60,184 nt of DNA, taken from positions 1-60,184 of the forward strand of contig PLYJ01000054.1 of assembly GCA_003151745.1 (NCBI GenBank). Direction: 5' to 3'. Both the position numbers and the translations under genes were made by a program. Under the pieces are notes generated by a model. That model made no database searches and was not told the DNA's origin. It saw only the letters and a list, made by a program, of their open reading frames with translations. The stretch comes from Bacteroidota bacterium (lineage in GTDB: Bacteria; Bacteroidota; Bacteroidia; AKYH767-A; 2013-40CM-41-45). Positions within the stretch are counted from its first letter, which is position 1. Every line of letters begins with the position of its first letter. Below are positions 36,502 to 45,927 of the stretch, one piece after another.

Positions 36502-37434
36502 ATGAAGAAATTCAAAGTCTCTGTGATTATTCCAGTATACAACGCGGAAAAGTACATTAAAGCGGCAATTGAATCCGCTTTATTGCAAAATGAAGTAGGA
36601 GAAGTTATTGTAGTTGAAGATAAATCCCCTGATAATTCTTTGCAAATTTGTGTTGATATGGCACTGAAAAACACTCGGATCCGATTATATCAACATCCGG
36701 ATAAGCAAAATCATGGGGCCGGTGCAAGTCGAAATGTTGGAATTATGAATGCAAGATTCGATTATATTGCATTTTTAGATGCGGATGATTATTACCTGAA
36801 GGATCGGTTTAAGAAGGATAAAGAACTTTTTTCGGAATTTCAGTATATTGATGGTGTGTACAATGCTTTAGGGACAGATTATTATGAGGAAGTTGAAAAT
36901 GCAATGATCCCAAAACGATTTATCACCACCATTACAAAGAATATTGAACCAAAAGATTTATTCTCAACATTAGTTAGAGGAGAATCCGGTTGGATTCATT
37001 CAAATAGCATAACAGTAAAGAAAAGTGTTTTTGATAAAATGGACTTATTTGATACTTATGTAGATCTTGTTGAGGATGCACTCATGTGGATAAAAGTTTC
37101 ATCAATATGTAATCTAATGGGGGGGGAAATTGTCCATCCCGTGGCAATGCGAGGTGTTCACCTTCAAAACAGGATTAACAATACTGCAATTCTTCATCAC
37201 AACAAAACAATTATGTTTTCAAAATTGCTCGAATGGGCAATAGAAAAAAAATTACCTTTAGATAAAAGGAGACTTTTGTGGAGTGTGTATTATCAGACGA
37301 ATGTAAATAATTTGAGCAGAAACAGAATCAAGCGCCTTGCTAGCGCTATCATTGAGTTTTATCGATACCCCTTTTTATTAGGCTATTCTGAATATTATAA
37401 AATTATTCCATTTCTGACCCGAATAATAAAATAA
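36502..37434 (+). CDS. GT2 glycosyltransferase
   Basis: A 310-aa GT-A protein with FKVSVIIPVYNAEKYIKAAI at 4-23, VVEDKSPDNS, and FLDADDYYLKDRF as the D-x-D site. VDLVEDALMWIKVS marks the catalytic-base region. Its N-terminal domain resembles Kdo- or glucosyl-transferring GT2 enzymes of capsule loci, but the sugar cannot be named. A 198-bp AT-rich gap precedes it. Confidence 0.85.
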   Translation: MKKFKVSVIIPVYNAEKYIKAAIESALLQNEVGEVIVVEDKSPDNSLQICVDMALKNTRIRLYQHPDKQNHGAGASRNVGIMNARFDYIAFLDADDYYLKDRFKKDKELFSEFQYIDGVYNALGTDYYEEVENAMIPKRFITTITKNIEPKDLFSTLVRGESGWIHSNSITVKKSVFDKMDLFDTYVDLVEDALMWIKVSSICNLMGGEIVHPVAMRGVHLQNRINNTAILHHNKTIMFSKLLEWAIEKKLPLDKRRLLWSVYYQTNVNNLSRNRIKRLASAIIEFYRYPFLLGYSEYYKIIPFLTRIIK

Positions 37435-37457
37435 GAAATAAAAGGTCTATTTAGTAT

Positions 37458-38450
37458 ATGTCTTCTGCAATTGTTTCGATAATTATTCCGAGTTTTAACC
37501 GTGAAACTTTGATTTCTGAAACATTGAATTCGGTTCTAAAACAAACATTTTTTTTTTGGGAAGCGCTAGTGGTTGATGACGGTTCAGTTGACAGAACTTG
37601 TGAAATAGTAAAATCATACGTTGATAGGGACCCACGAATAAAACTAATAGTAAGAGACCGGGAACCAAAAAATGCTTCCGTTTGCAGAAATATTGGGATT
37701 GACCATGCCAATGGTAAATACGCCATCTTCTTGGATTCCGATGATTTGCTGGCTCCAAGTTGCCTTGAAAAGCGTATCAAGTTTATGAATTCACATCCCG
37801 ATCTTAACTTTGCTGTTTTTCAAATGGCATATTTTGACAAAAGAGGCGTTAATGAGTATTTAAGAATTGTAAAAAAGAGGGATAATTATCTATATGCTTA
37901 TTTAAAGCACGATTTGCCGTGGCAAACAACAAGCCCAATGTGGAATTTAACTTTTATTAGGAGCAAATTGAAGAGGTACAATGAAGCTTATCCACGATTG
38001 CAGGATCCGGAATTTAACACAAGGGCGTTAATGGAACCCAGTGTAAAATTCGAGGTGTTGTTTGAATCGGAAGTAGATGCATATTGCCGCTTACACTGGG
38101 CTAAAGAATTCAGCATTGCTATATTGCTTTCCGGCTTTAAACTATATATCGAAGAATTTTTGCAAAGAATCAAAAATCGCCCTGACTATAAAGAGTGTAA
38201 AAAAGAATTGAAATATTGTTACATTGAAGCAGTCAAAGGATTTTATATGTATTACAGGCCCAATGCTCATGATGAAGGCATCAGGCTGCTGACTGAGATT
38301 GATAATTTTGCTTATAGAGATAAATTAATAGGCGGATATTCACATTTTTTGACGCACTTATTAATAACTGGTTATAAATTTCGGCTTTTTAATACGACTT
38401 GGGGAAAGTATGTTTTGAGAACTATAATAAAATTTGTAAAAATGTCATAA
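37458..38450 (+). CDS. GT2 glycosyltransferase
   Basis: A 330-aa GT-A protein with IVSIIIPSFNRETLISETLN at 5-24, VVDDGSVDRT, NASVCRNIGIDHANGKYAIF and FLDSDDLLAPSCLE as the metal site. The final 200 residues hold LQDPEFNTRALM, a likely catalytic-base region. It ends one base before the next gene, so the two are co-translated. Confidence 0.85.
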   Translation: MSSAIVSIIIPSFNRETLISETLNSVLKQTFFFWEALVVDDGSVDRTCEIVKSYVDRDPRIKLIVRDREPKNASVCRNIGIDHANGKYAIFLDSDDLLAPSCLEKRIKFMNSHPDLNFAVFQMAYFDKRGVNEYLRIVKKRDNYLYAYLKHDLPWQTTSPMWNLTFIRSKLKRYNEAYPRLQDPEFNTRALMEPSVKFEVLFESEVDAYCRLHWAKEFSIAILLSGFKLYIEEFLQRIKNRPDYKECKKELKYCYIEAVKGFYMYYRPNAHDEGIRLLTEIDNFAYRDKLIGGYSHFLTHLLITGYKFRLFNTTWGKYVLRTIIKFVKMS

Positions 38451-38451
38451 A

Positions 38452-39456
38452 ATGAAGGAACGTCCAAAAATAATTTGTCTCACCCCGGTAAAGAATGAGG
38501 CATGGATTCTAGAACGCTTTTTGCGATTAGCTAGCTTATGGGCGGATCATATTATCATTGCTGATCAGATGAGCACAGACGGCTCGCGCGAAATCGCCAC
38601 ACAGTTCGAAAAAGTAATATTAATTGATAATGCATCTAAAGCCTTCAATGAACCCGAAAGACAAAAGCTTTTAATTGCGGAAGCTCGTAAAATTTCAGGT
38701 CCTAAATTGCTTATAACCCTTGATGCTGATGAGTGTTTCACTCCAAATTATGCTTCTTCACTCGAATGGGAAACCATGCTGACTGCAAAACCGGGCACGA
38801 TATTCAAATTTCAGATGGTTCATTTTCAACCGGATTTACGTAACATGCGCTATGACATTCATTATAATTGGGGATACATGGATGATGGTGCTAATCATGA
38901 AGGGCAAAAAATTCATAGCACCCGCATACCTTTGCCCAAAGACAATCCCACTATTGCATTGAACGCAATAAAAATTATCCACTTCCAATTTACTGATTGG
39001 GAGCGCATGAAAAGTAAGCATCGCTGGTATCAGTGCCATGAACGAATCAATTTTTTGAAGAAAAGCTCTATTGCTATTTACCGGATGTATCATCAAATCT
39101 ATTCTTTCCAAAAGGAGCATTATGCCCCCATACCACAAGCATGGTTTGAAGATTATGAGAAGTTAGGAATTGATATCAGTTCTGTTTATTGTGAGGGAAA
39201 ATTATTTTGGGATCGTGAAATATTAAACTTTTTTGATCAATACGGAGCATCTTATTTTAAGCGGGAAGCAATCTGGGATGTTGATTGGCGTGACAAAGCG
39301 CGTCTGTATGGAAAAGTAAATCCGGAAGCTTATAAAGATCCAAGAACTAAATTATATAAAAAGATTCAAACATATCTTGCCAAGACTCAACCTGTGAAGA
39401 ATAAATTTATTGTAAGGCAGGTGGATAAGTGGATAAAGATTTTGTTAAGATACTGA
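38452..39456 (+). CDS. GT2 glycosyltransferase of the LTPVKNEAW type
   Basis: The 334-aa protein starts with IICLTPVKNEAWILERFLRL, then HIIIADQMSTDGSREIA, EPERQKLLIAEARKI and LITLDADECFT as the metal site. This is the short-loop GT2 subgroup that resembles beta-1,4-glucosyltransferases of LPS synthesis. A clear paralogue with the same blocks lies at 42680-43666. Confidence 0.85.
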   Translation: MKERPKIICLTPVKNEAWILERFLRLASLWADHIIIADQMSTDGSREIATQFEKVILIDNASKAFNEPERQKLLIAEARKISGPKLLITLDADECFTPNYASSLEWETMLTAKPGTIFKFQMVHFQPDLRNMRYDIHYNWGYMDDGANHEGQKIHSTRIPLPKDNPTIALNAIKIIHFQFTDWERMKSKHRWYQCHERINFLKKSSIAIYRMYHQIYSFQKEHYAPIPQAWFEDYEKLGIDISSVYCEGKLFWDREILNFFDQYGASYFKREAIWDVDWRDKARLYGKVNPEAYKDPRTKLYKKIQTYLAKTQPVKNKFIVRQVDKWIKILLRY

Positions 39457-39474
39457 TCTAATAGACAATTTCGA

Positions 39475-40359
39475 ATGCAGAATTTTCCTAAAATATCCAT
39501 AATAACTCCTTCTTATAACCAGGAGCAATTTCTTGAGCAGACTATGTTGTCAGTATTAGGACAAAACTACCCTAATTTAGAATATATTATAATTGATGGC
39601 GGAAGCACAGACAATAGTGTTGAGATTATTAAAAGATATGAAAATAAGCTGGCGTATTGGATAAGTGAAAAAGATGAAGGGCAGGCAAGTGCAATTAACA
39701 AAGGATTTGAGCGAGCAACGGGAGATATTTTTTGCTGGCTTAACAGCGATGATATGTTTATGCCAGGAACATTCTCCTATATAGCTAATCAATTAGATAT
39801 AATGCAAACCATGTTGCTGACAGGAAGTAGTATTCGTTATTGGGAGACCGCTGAAGGTCTTAAAACCAGCAGCCATACTATTGTTAAAGATCGTGAAGAG
39901 CTTTCGCTTAATGATGTGGATTATATTATGCAACCATCTACATTTTGGACAAAAAAAACCTGGGGTGAAGTTGGAAAATTAAATGAGCAGCTTCATTATA
40001 CATTTGATTGGGAATGGTTTTTACGTGCTGAATTACTAAAGGTACAAATAAAAGCTGTAAACCATACCATGTCCATTTACCGGATACATGATAATCAAAA
40101 AACTTTCACAGGAGGAGACAAACGAGCACTTGAGATCATTAGTTTGTATAATCAATTTTCACCAGAGAATATCGCAATTTTTAAAAAACTGATACTGAAC
40201 AAAGGCAGACTAAATAACTTGATTGCAAAAGTGATTAAAAAAATTTTAAAAACAACTAATTCACAAATGCAAGATGTTGCATTGTTAAAAATACTATTTC
40301 CAGAATTTAGAAAAATTGATAATTCTAGGCTAAGAGGCATTTACTTAGCAACCATTTAG
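39475..40359 (+). CDS. GT2 glycosyltransferase (WcaA/WcaE-like)
   Basis: A 294-aa GT-A protein: KISIITPSYNQEQFLEQTML, IIIDGGSTDNSVEIIKRYE, WISEKDEGQASAINKGFERA and CWLNSDDMFMPGTF. The dGGSTDgS plus SEkDeGqasAiNKGf combination is the common WcaA-type pattern in O-antigen loci. It also carries TFDWEWFLRAELL as the catalytic-base region. It is 18 bp after the previous gene. Confidence 0.88.
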   Translation: MQNFPKISIITPSYNQEQFLEQTMLSVLGQNYPNLEYIIIDGGSTDNSVEIIKRYENKLAYWISEKDEGQASAINKGFERATGDIFCWLNSDDMFMPGTFSYIANQLDIMQTMLLTGSSIRYWETAEGLKTSSHTIVKDREELSLNDVDYIMQPSTFWTKKTWGEVGKLNEQLHYTFDWEWFLRAELLKVQIKAVNHTMSIYRIHDNQKTFTGGDKRALEIISLYNQFSPENIAIFKKLILNKGRLNNLIAKVIKKILKTTNSQMQDVALLKILFPEFRKIDNSRLRGIYLATI

Positions 40360-40564
40360 CAATGAATTTTAAAACTATTTGCAAGCATTTTTTGGAAAAG
40401 ATAAAATGTAATCTCTCATAAAACTCCCGGAATTATTCACTCGCAAATCAGTTTATATAACATTGTTGAATGATTCGGACAGTTCTTATCAGAGAAATAC
40501 TTTTGGGATTCCAAATAGACTTTAATCTTAAGCTTATCTATAGAAAGCCATTCCTTTCATTCAA

Positions 40565-41350
40565 ATGACTATGATTAAAAAAATCAAAAAACTAATTCCG
40601 GGTAAGACTAAAAAGAAATTAATATTATTCTTTCACCGGGGAAACCGATATGTGTGCCCGTTCTGCAACTATTCGTCAAGAGATTTATCTACCATTGGAA
40701 TTGACTCGCAGATCATTATAGAAAAGCATATCATCGGAGGCGGAGTAAGACCGGGCGGGTGTTATAATTGCGGCTCCATCGACAGGGAGAGATTGCTATA
40801 TATTTATCTTAAAGAAAAATTGAAATTATTTAGCAACGGAAAAAATAAAAGCATTCTGCATTTAGCTCCTGAGAAGAACTTGTCAAATAAAATACTTGAA
40901 TTTGGGTTTACGGAGTATATATGCACTGTTTATGGATTCCCGGAGGGAACCGTTTATCCAAAGCATGTAATGGAGATGAACGTTTTGAATATACCCTTTG
41001 AGGATAAGCATTTTGACCTCATTTTATGCAATCACGTTTTGGAGCATATCACTAAGGATATTGATGCAATGAAAGAGCTTTACAGGGTATTAAAGCCGTG
41101 CGGGAGAGCCATCCTCCAGGTACCGATTTCGAAAAATTCTCAAAAAACATTTGAAGATTTCTCGATCACTACAGAGGAAGATAAATTAAAGGCATTTGGA
41201 CAAATTGACCATGTGAGAATCTATGGCCAGGATTATACCGACAGGCTTAAGTCCGTTGGATTTAAAGTGGAGCGAATAAATATCAGCAATGAATTCAGCA
41301 AATACGGGCTGAATAAAGAGGAAGATATTTTTACAGCTACCATGGAATAA
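40565..41350 (+). CDS. SAM-dependent methyltransferase with N-terminal Cys4 zinc site
   Basis: The first 75 residues contain two Cys pairs, YVCPFCNYSS and GGCYNCGSIDRERLLY, likely a zinc ribbon. A Rossmann methyltransferase follows, with ILHLAPEKNLSNKILEFGF, VMEMNVLNIPFEDKHFDLIL and CNHVLEHITKDIDAMKELYR. The same ribbon-plus-methyltransferase layout is common in O-antigen loci. Its product could be the terminal modification read by the Wzt C-terminal domain, but that is inference. It ends head-to-head with a decayed gene. Confidence 0.8.
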   Translation: MTMIKKIKKLIPGKTKKKLILFFHRGNRYVCPFCNYSSRDLSTIGIDSQIIIEKHIIGGGVRPGGCYNCGSIDRERLLYIYLKEKLKLFSNGKNKSILHLAPEKNLSNKILEFGFTEYICTVYGFPEGTVYPKHVMEMNVLNIPFEDKHFDLILCNHVLEHITKDIDAMKELYRVLKPCGRAILQVPISKNSQKTFEDFSITTEEDKLKAFGQIDHVRIYGQDYTDRLKSVGFKVERINISNEFSKYGLNKEEDIFTATME

Positions 41351-42290
41351 TCAGACAGGTATCAGTTTTTTCAACATACTTCTGTCTGTCTTCCCGTTTG
41401 TGTTTAAGGGGAAAACCTCTTTTGTAATTATTTTTGCAGGTATCATGTAGTAAGGCATTTTAGATTTTAAAAATGCTGATAAAGCAGCCGTATCAGCTAA
41501 TTCGCCCTCAACAAAAAGTGCTATTTCAGTATTCCCGGTTTTGTTCTCAAATGCAACGGCTATGGCATTCTTTCCTTTTATAAACTCCCTGGCATGATGC
41601 TCAATTTCACTCAGTTCGACCCTGTATCCCTGTATCTTAGCCTGGAAATCCAATCTGCCTGAATACATAATATCTCCGTCATCATCTATATAGCATAGAT
41701 CGCCTGTTTTGTAAAACCGCACAGGAGCGCCATTTATTTTTAGTTCGAAAAAAGATTCTTTATTTTTTTCAGGATTATTCCAATATCCCGGAGTTAATTG
41801 ATCACCGGAAATCCATAGCTCCCCTTTTTCATTCGCCTTTAAAATATTTTTTTCTTCATCCACAATAACAGCGCTTAGCCCGTTCATGGCCCTACCGATA
41901 GACACCATGCCATTCAATTGCTTGTTGGCGACTTCTTTATTAAATTTATAATAGGTGCAATAAATAGTTGCCTCAGTAGGCCCGTAAAAACCATATAGTT
42001 CAGCATTCGAAATGCAACCTGACCACTCCTTTAATAAATCAACGGGAGAGGCCTCTGCAGTAAGGATGCAATACCTCATGCTTGGCACATTTATTTCACC
42101 AAAATAAGGTCGCAGGTATCGCAGCATGGATGGAGCCATGGCTCCGAACATTAACTGATGATTTTTTAATAATCCATATATATACGTGTATTTAATCTGG
42201 TTATGAGGAATGGTGTACGTACAGGCGCCCTTCGTTATTGGAACTAAACAGGACTGAACAGATACATCGAATCATTAGCGTCTTGTTTAA
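41351..42290 (-). pseudogene. Decayed AMP-binding (adenylation) domain gene, N-terminus lost and frameshifted
   Basis: The intact frame (41351-42151, 266 aa) holds the late adenylation motifs: YGFYGPTEATIY, GELWISGDQLTPGYW, FYKTGDLCYIDD, GRLDFQAKIQGYRVELSEIE and NTNGKTDRSML. The frame's own first Met is internal to the family. Upstream, recognisable sequence continues out of frame: PITKGACTYTIPHNQIKYTY ends at a TA run (about 42172-42182) that appears to have lost two bases, and FDVSVQSCLV lies at 42248-42271 behind a stop. Everything before that, including the P-loop, is gone. This is a non-functional remnant of a DltA- or NRPS-type ligase. Confidence 0.8.
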
Positions 42291-42362
42291 ACTAAAAGAT
42301 TCTCAACTGATTATCTAATTGTTCTTTGACATCTTGATATTTTTGTTTCTCATGGAGTCGGC

Positions 42363-42554
42363 AGGATTAAGCAAGGATTTGCAAAAGTTGAGGAGGGGGT
42401 ATGAAGGTTATGCGAAGAATTGCAAAAGTTAGCTGAAGAATTTGAAATTTTATCTGAAGAATCGCAGAGATTAACTGAAACATTAGTAAGACTTCAATTG
42501 ACTTCTGCCTGTTTTTTATTAAAAATCTAATTTTTTATGCAAAAAAGGGCATTT
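42363..42554 (+). repeat. 21-bp-period array C; inverted partner of array D
   Basis: Units TTAGCTGAAGAATTTGAAAT and variants repeat with GAAGAA at 42414, 42435 and 42456 and GAAACA at 42477, exact 21-bp steps. Read in frame they give coiled-coil-like heptads LCEELQK, LAEEFEI, LSEESQR, LTETLVR, but no start codon or full gene exists. The whole 192-bp block, including the non-repeat tail TTTTTTATGCAAAAAAG, matches 53629-53820 on the opposite strand at roughly 85-90 percent. It lies just upstream of the broken end of the adenylation-domain gene. Confidence 0.85.
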
Positions 42555-42679
42555 CATAGCTAAAAATGTTCGCAGATAATCACTAAAAAACTGAACAATT
42601 TTACTGATTTTCGTAAGACTATCGAATGTCTCCGAATGAAACGTCGAATGAGCATGTTAGCGATTTGCAAAGACCGATT

Positions 42680-43666
42680 ATGAAACCCAAGCTTATTTGT
42701 CTTACTCCTGTAAAAAATGAGGCGTGGGTGCTTGGTCTTTTTTTGAAGTGCACCAGCCTGTGGGCTGATCACATCATTATTGCAGATCAGAATTCGACGG
42801 ATGGTTCGCAGGATATTGCAAGGAAATATCCTAAAGTTCGTTTAATCGAGAACAAAACGAAAGAATTCAACGAGCCTGAAAGGCAAAAAATGCTGATTGA
42901 TGAAGCCCGGAAGATTGAAGGCCCGAGGATATTATTTGCGCTTGATGCCGATGAACTGTTCACAGCAAATTATCTCCATTCCAATGACTGGCAGAAAATT
43001 ATCCATTCAAAACCGGGCGATGTTTTCGGCTTTCAATGGGCGAATATCACTCCTACAAAAGACAAATATTTCCTTTCATCCTTTTATTTTCCATGGGTGA
43101 TGAATGATGACGGAACAGAACATAAAAATCATGTAAGATACATTCACAGCATGAGAATACCATATCCGATTGAAGCCGACAAAGGATATTATCATGTGGA
43201 GGACTTTAAAGTATTTCATTTAAACTATTTATACGAGCGAAGGCTTAAAAGCAAAAACAGATTTTACCAGTGCATCGAAAAAACGCGTGAATCAAATTCC
43301 AATTTTGTTTCGGCCTATAGAAGCCATCATTTTCAAAAAAACACAGATCTCTTAATACCTGAAGAATGGCTTGAAGGCTATAAAAAACAAGCTATTGCTA
43401 TTTTCAACGGGCTTAATTTTTCGGAAACATATTTTTGGTTCGACCTAGATGTTATCGAATTATTTAAGAAATATGGATTCTCGAAATTCAAATATCTTGA
43501 TGTATGGGATAAAGAATGGATGGCTCAAATGGAAGGTTTTTTAAAGATCGAAGATCCAAGAAATTTATTTATTAAATTGTTGCATTTTTATTTAAGATCT
43601 TCGCAAATATTTTATCGGAGTTTTATTATAAAAGCAATTGATAAAGTTTTAAAATCATTTAGTTGA
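42680..43666 (+). CDS. GT2 glycosyltransferase of the LTPVKNEAW type, paralogue of 38452-39456
   Basis: The protein carries LICLTPVKNEAWVLGLFLKC, HIIIADQNSTDGSQDIA, EPERQKMLIDEARKI and LFALDADELFT, block for block as in the paralogue at 38452. ATG 42680 aligns with the paralogue's start; an in-frame ATG at 42626 would add 18 residues. It stands between array C and a frameshifted GT2 gene. The two paralogues probably transfer similar sugars. Confidence 0.85.
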   Translation: MKPKLICLTPVKNEAWVLGLFLKCTSLWADHIIIADQNSTDGSQDIARKYPKVRLIENKTKEFNEPERQKMLIDEARKIEGPRILFALDADELFTANYLHSNDWQKIIHSKPGDVFGFQWANITPTKDKYFLSSFYFPWVMNDDGTEHKNHVRYIHSMRIPYPIEADKGYYHVEDFKVFHLNYLYERRLKSKNRFYQCIEKTRESNSNFVSAYRSHHFQKNTDLLIPEEWLEGYKKQAIAIFNGLNFSETYFWFDLDVIELFKKYGFSKFKYLDVWDKEWMAQMEGFLKIEDPRNLFIKLLHFYLRSSQIFYRSFIIKAIDKVLKSFS

Positions 43667-43872
43667 GATCGATAGTTGAGAAAAATGAATTTTATTGATT
43701 TTTTTTAAAACCAATTCGAATAATAATTCCGAATAAACAATTTGTTTACGAACAAAGCTGATAATGCGTGGCCACTTTGGCTATTTATCTTCTTAATATA
43801 GAAAAAGATGCATCCGATCTTGAAGTATTTTTAACATTATCAATTAGGGAGATTTATGGAAAACAAAATAAG

Positions 43873-44849
43873 ATGGAATATAAATTAGCTATTTGCCTAA
43901 TAACTTTTAATCAGGAAAAGTACATATCTCAGGCATTGGAAAGTGTTTTGATACAAAAAGCAGGTTTTCACTATCAAATATTTATTGGGGAAGATTGTAG
44001 CACAGATACTACTTTGTCTATTTGTTTGGAATATCAAAATAAATATCCTGACATTGTCAAGGTTCTTCACAATGAGAAGAATATTGGGGTTGTTGCTAAT
44101 ACGATAAATACGTTAGCTTATATCAGGAAAAGTGGCGCAAAGTATATTGCAATGCTGGAAGGAGACGATTATTGGATTGACCCATATAAATTGCAAAAGC
44201 AGTTTGATTTTTTAGAATCCAATCCGGAGTATGGGGTAATTCGTACAGGAGGATATAATTATATTCAGAAAAAAAATAAATTGATAATTGACAATCAACT
44301 TAATATTTTATCAGGAAATATTTTTACCGTTGCTAAAAAATATACCATTATAAGAACTTGTTCAGTATGCTTTCGGGAAAATTTACTCGATAAAATAGAT
44401 TTTAACGGATTCATAAGCAAAAAATTGTCAATTGCTGATTTCCCGATGTTTGCAATCTTCTCTAAATACACTAAGTTTGGATATTTAGCCGATTTATGTG
44501 TTGTTTACAGAGTTTTGGAAGGGTCGGTAAGCCATGAAAAAATTGCGATAAACGAATTGAATATGACGAAGGATTTATTAATTCTAAAAGATATTTAAAT
44601 GAACTTTTTCCTGATGAGATAGAATTTGATGAATTATTGGCTCAAGACTATTTAAATTATACGAAGCTGAAATGTGCTTTTATAAATTGGGATTATAGTA
44701 AGGCAAAAAGTATTGTTGCCAGTATTCAAACTAAAAATTATAAAGAAAAAAAACTTGTGAAGTATGTAAAAAATGTAATTACTTTTTATCTTGCAAATAG
44801 CTTGAGGTTAATACTATATAAAATAAAGGGTGTATCGGATTATTATTAA
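43873..44849 (+). pseudogene. GT2 glycosyltransferase split by a frameshift
   Basis: From ATG 43873 the GT-A domain is intact: YKLAICLITFNQEKYISQAL, FIGEDCSTDTT, MLEGDDYWIDPYKLQKQFDF and LCVVYRVLEGSVSHE. The frame then ends at 44598. Close to that point another frame carries on without a stop (EYDEGFINSKRYLNELFPDE, then LLAQDYLNYTKLKC) to 44849. The switch lies near 44550-44580 and needs a one-base change. Together they give a protein of about 325 aa, the size of the related gene at 35308. The frame also runs upstream to a GTG at 43768, but that part has no family similarity. It is either a pseudogene or a sequencing error. Confidence 0.75.
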
Positions 44850-44970
44850 TAAATTAAAAAGGAATAAAATCATTACTGCTACACATATTTTATTATATGG
44901 TGTTTTCAAAATGCAATGTATTTAGTGAATAGTCAAAAACAAAAATAATAATCATTACTAAAAATAATTT

Positions 44971-45885
44971 ATGAATCAGAAGTATAAGGATATTTTGAAG
45001 AAATTGTATGTTTTAATCCCTCTCAAAAAATACTTATATATAATAGCAAGGAGTGCAGGCATTTCAAAATATAATGTGTACACTAAATTGACATTTAACG
45101 GAAAATATTCAATCCGAATTGCTTCAAAAAAACTAAAGATATATAGCACCGGAGGGTCGATAGAAAATGAAATATTTTGGAAAGGGCTCGGTAGTACATG
45201 GGAATCGGAAACTTTATGGATATGGAAACTATTGTGCGGGAAATCAAAAATTATATTTGATATTGGCGCAAATACAGGTATGTATAGCCTGATTGCAAAA
45301 ACAATTAATCCATCGGCGACTGTAATTGCTTTTGAACCTTCTGTGAAGACATATAATACTTTATTAAAAAATTGCAGAATTAATAATTATGATATCATTG
45401 CTGAAAAAATAGCGCTATCAAATGCTACAGGCAACACCACATTTTATGATGTCTTTGAGGATAATCAAAAGAGCGCATCATTATCTCCGGATAAATTAAA
45501 GAACTTTTCCGGATATAGAGGCGAAATAAATGAATACATTGTTAAATCAACTACCCTTGCTGATTATATCAAACAAAATAACATTTCTAGAATTGATTTG
45601 ATGAAAATTGATGTTGAATTGCATGAGCCGGAAGTAATTGAAGGTTTTGGAGAATACCTGTTGCTCTACAATCCTATAATAATAGTAGAAATACTGACTG
45701 ATGAGGTGGCTGATAAAATCAATTCTTTATTTAAGAATACCAATTATCTTATATATCATTTAGAGGGTCCTCATAAAATGAAGAGAGTTGAAAAAATGTA
45801 TGTTGAGCACCAAAAATGGAATTTCCTGTTATGCCCCAAAGCATCGGTGGCCGAGTTTAAATTAACTGAATATATAACAGGTTAA
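44971..45885 (+). CDS. FkbM-family methyltransferase
   Basis: The 304-aa protein has the FkbM blocks IIFDIGANTGMYSLIAKTIN, VIAFEPSVKTYNTLLKN, KIALSNATGNTTFYDV and LMKIDVELHEPEVIEGF. Members O-methylate hydroxyls of sugars or polyketides with SAM. In this locus it probably methylates a glycan residue, perhaps the chain end. It has its own 121-bp AT-rich leader. Confidence 0.85.
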   Translation: MNQKYKDILKKLYVLIPLKKYLYIIARSAGISKYNVYTKLTFNGKYSIRIASKKLKIYSTGGSIENEIFWKGLGSTWESETLWIWKLLCGKSKIIFDIGANTGMYSLIAKTINPSATVIAFEPSVKTYNTLLKNCRINNYDIIAEKIALSNATGNTTFYDVFEDNQKSASLSPDKLKNFSGYRGEINEYIVKSTTLADYIKQNNISRIDLMKIDVELHEPEVIEGFGEYLLLYNPIIIVEILTDEVADKINSLFKNTNYLIYHLEGPHKMKRVEKMYVEHQKWNFLLCPKASVAEFKLTEYITG

Positions 45886-45927
45886 AAAGATTCGCAACCT
45901 TATATTTTCAAAAAGTAGAAACCCTAA

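Noticed and set aside
43768-43872. N-terminal extension of the frameshifted GT2 gene from GTG 43768
   Set aside because: No similarity to the GT2 fold; the family start MEYKLAICLITFNQ is at 43873.
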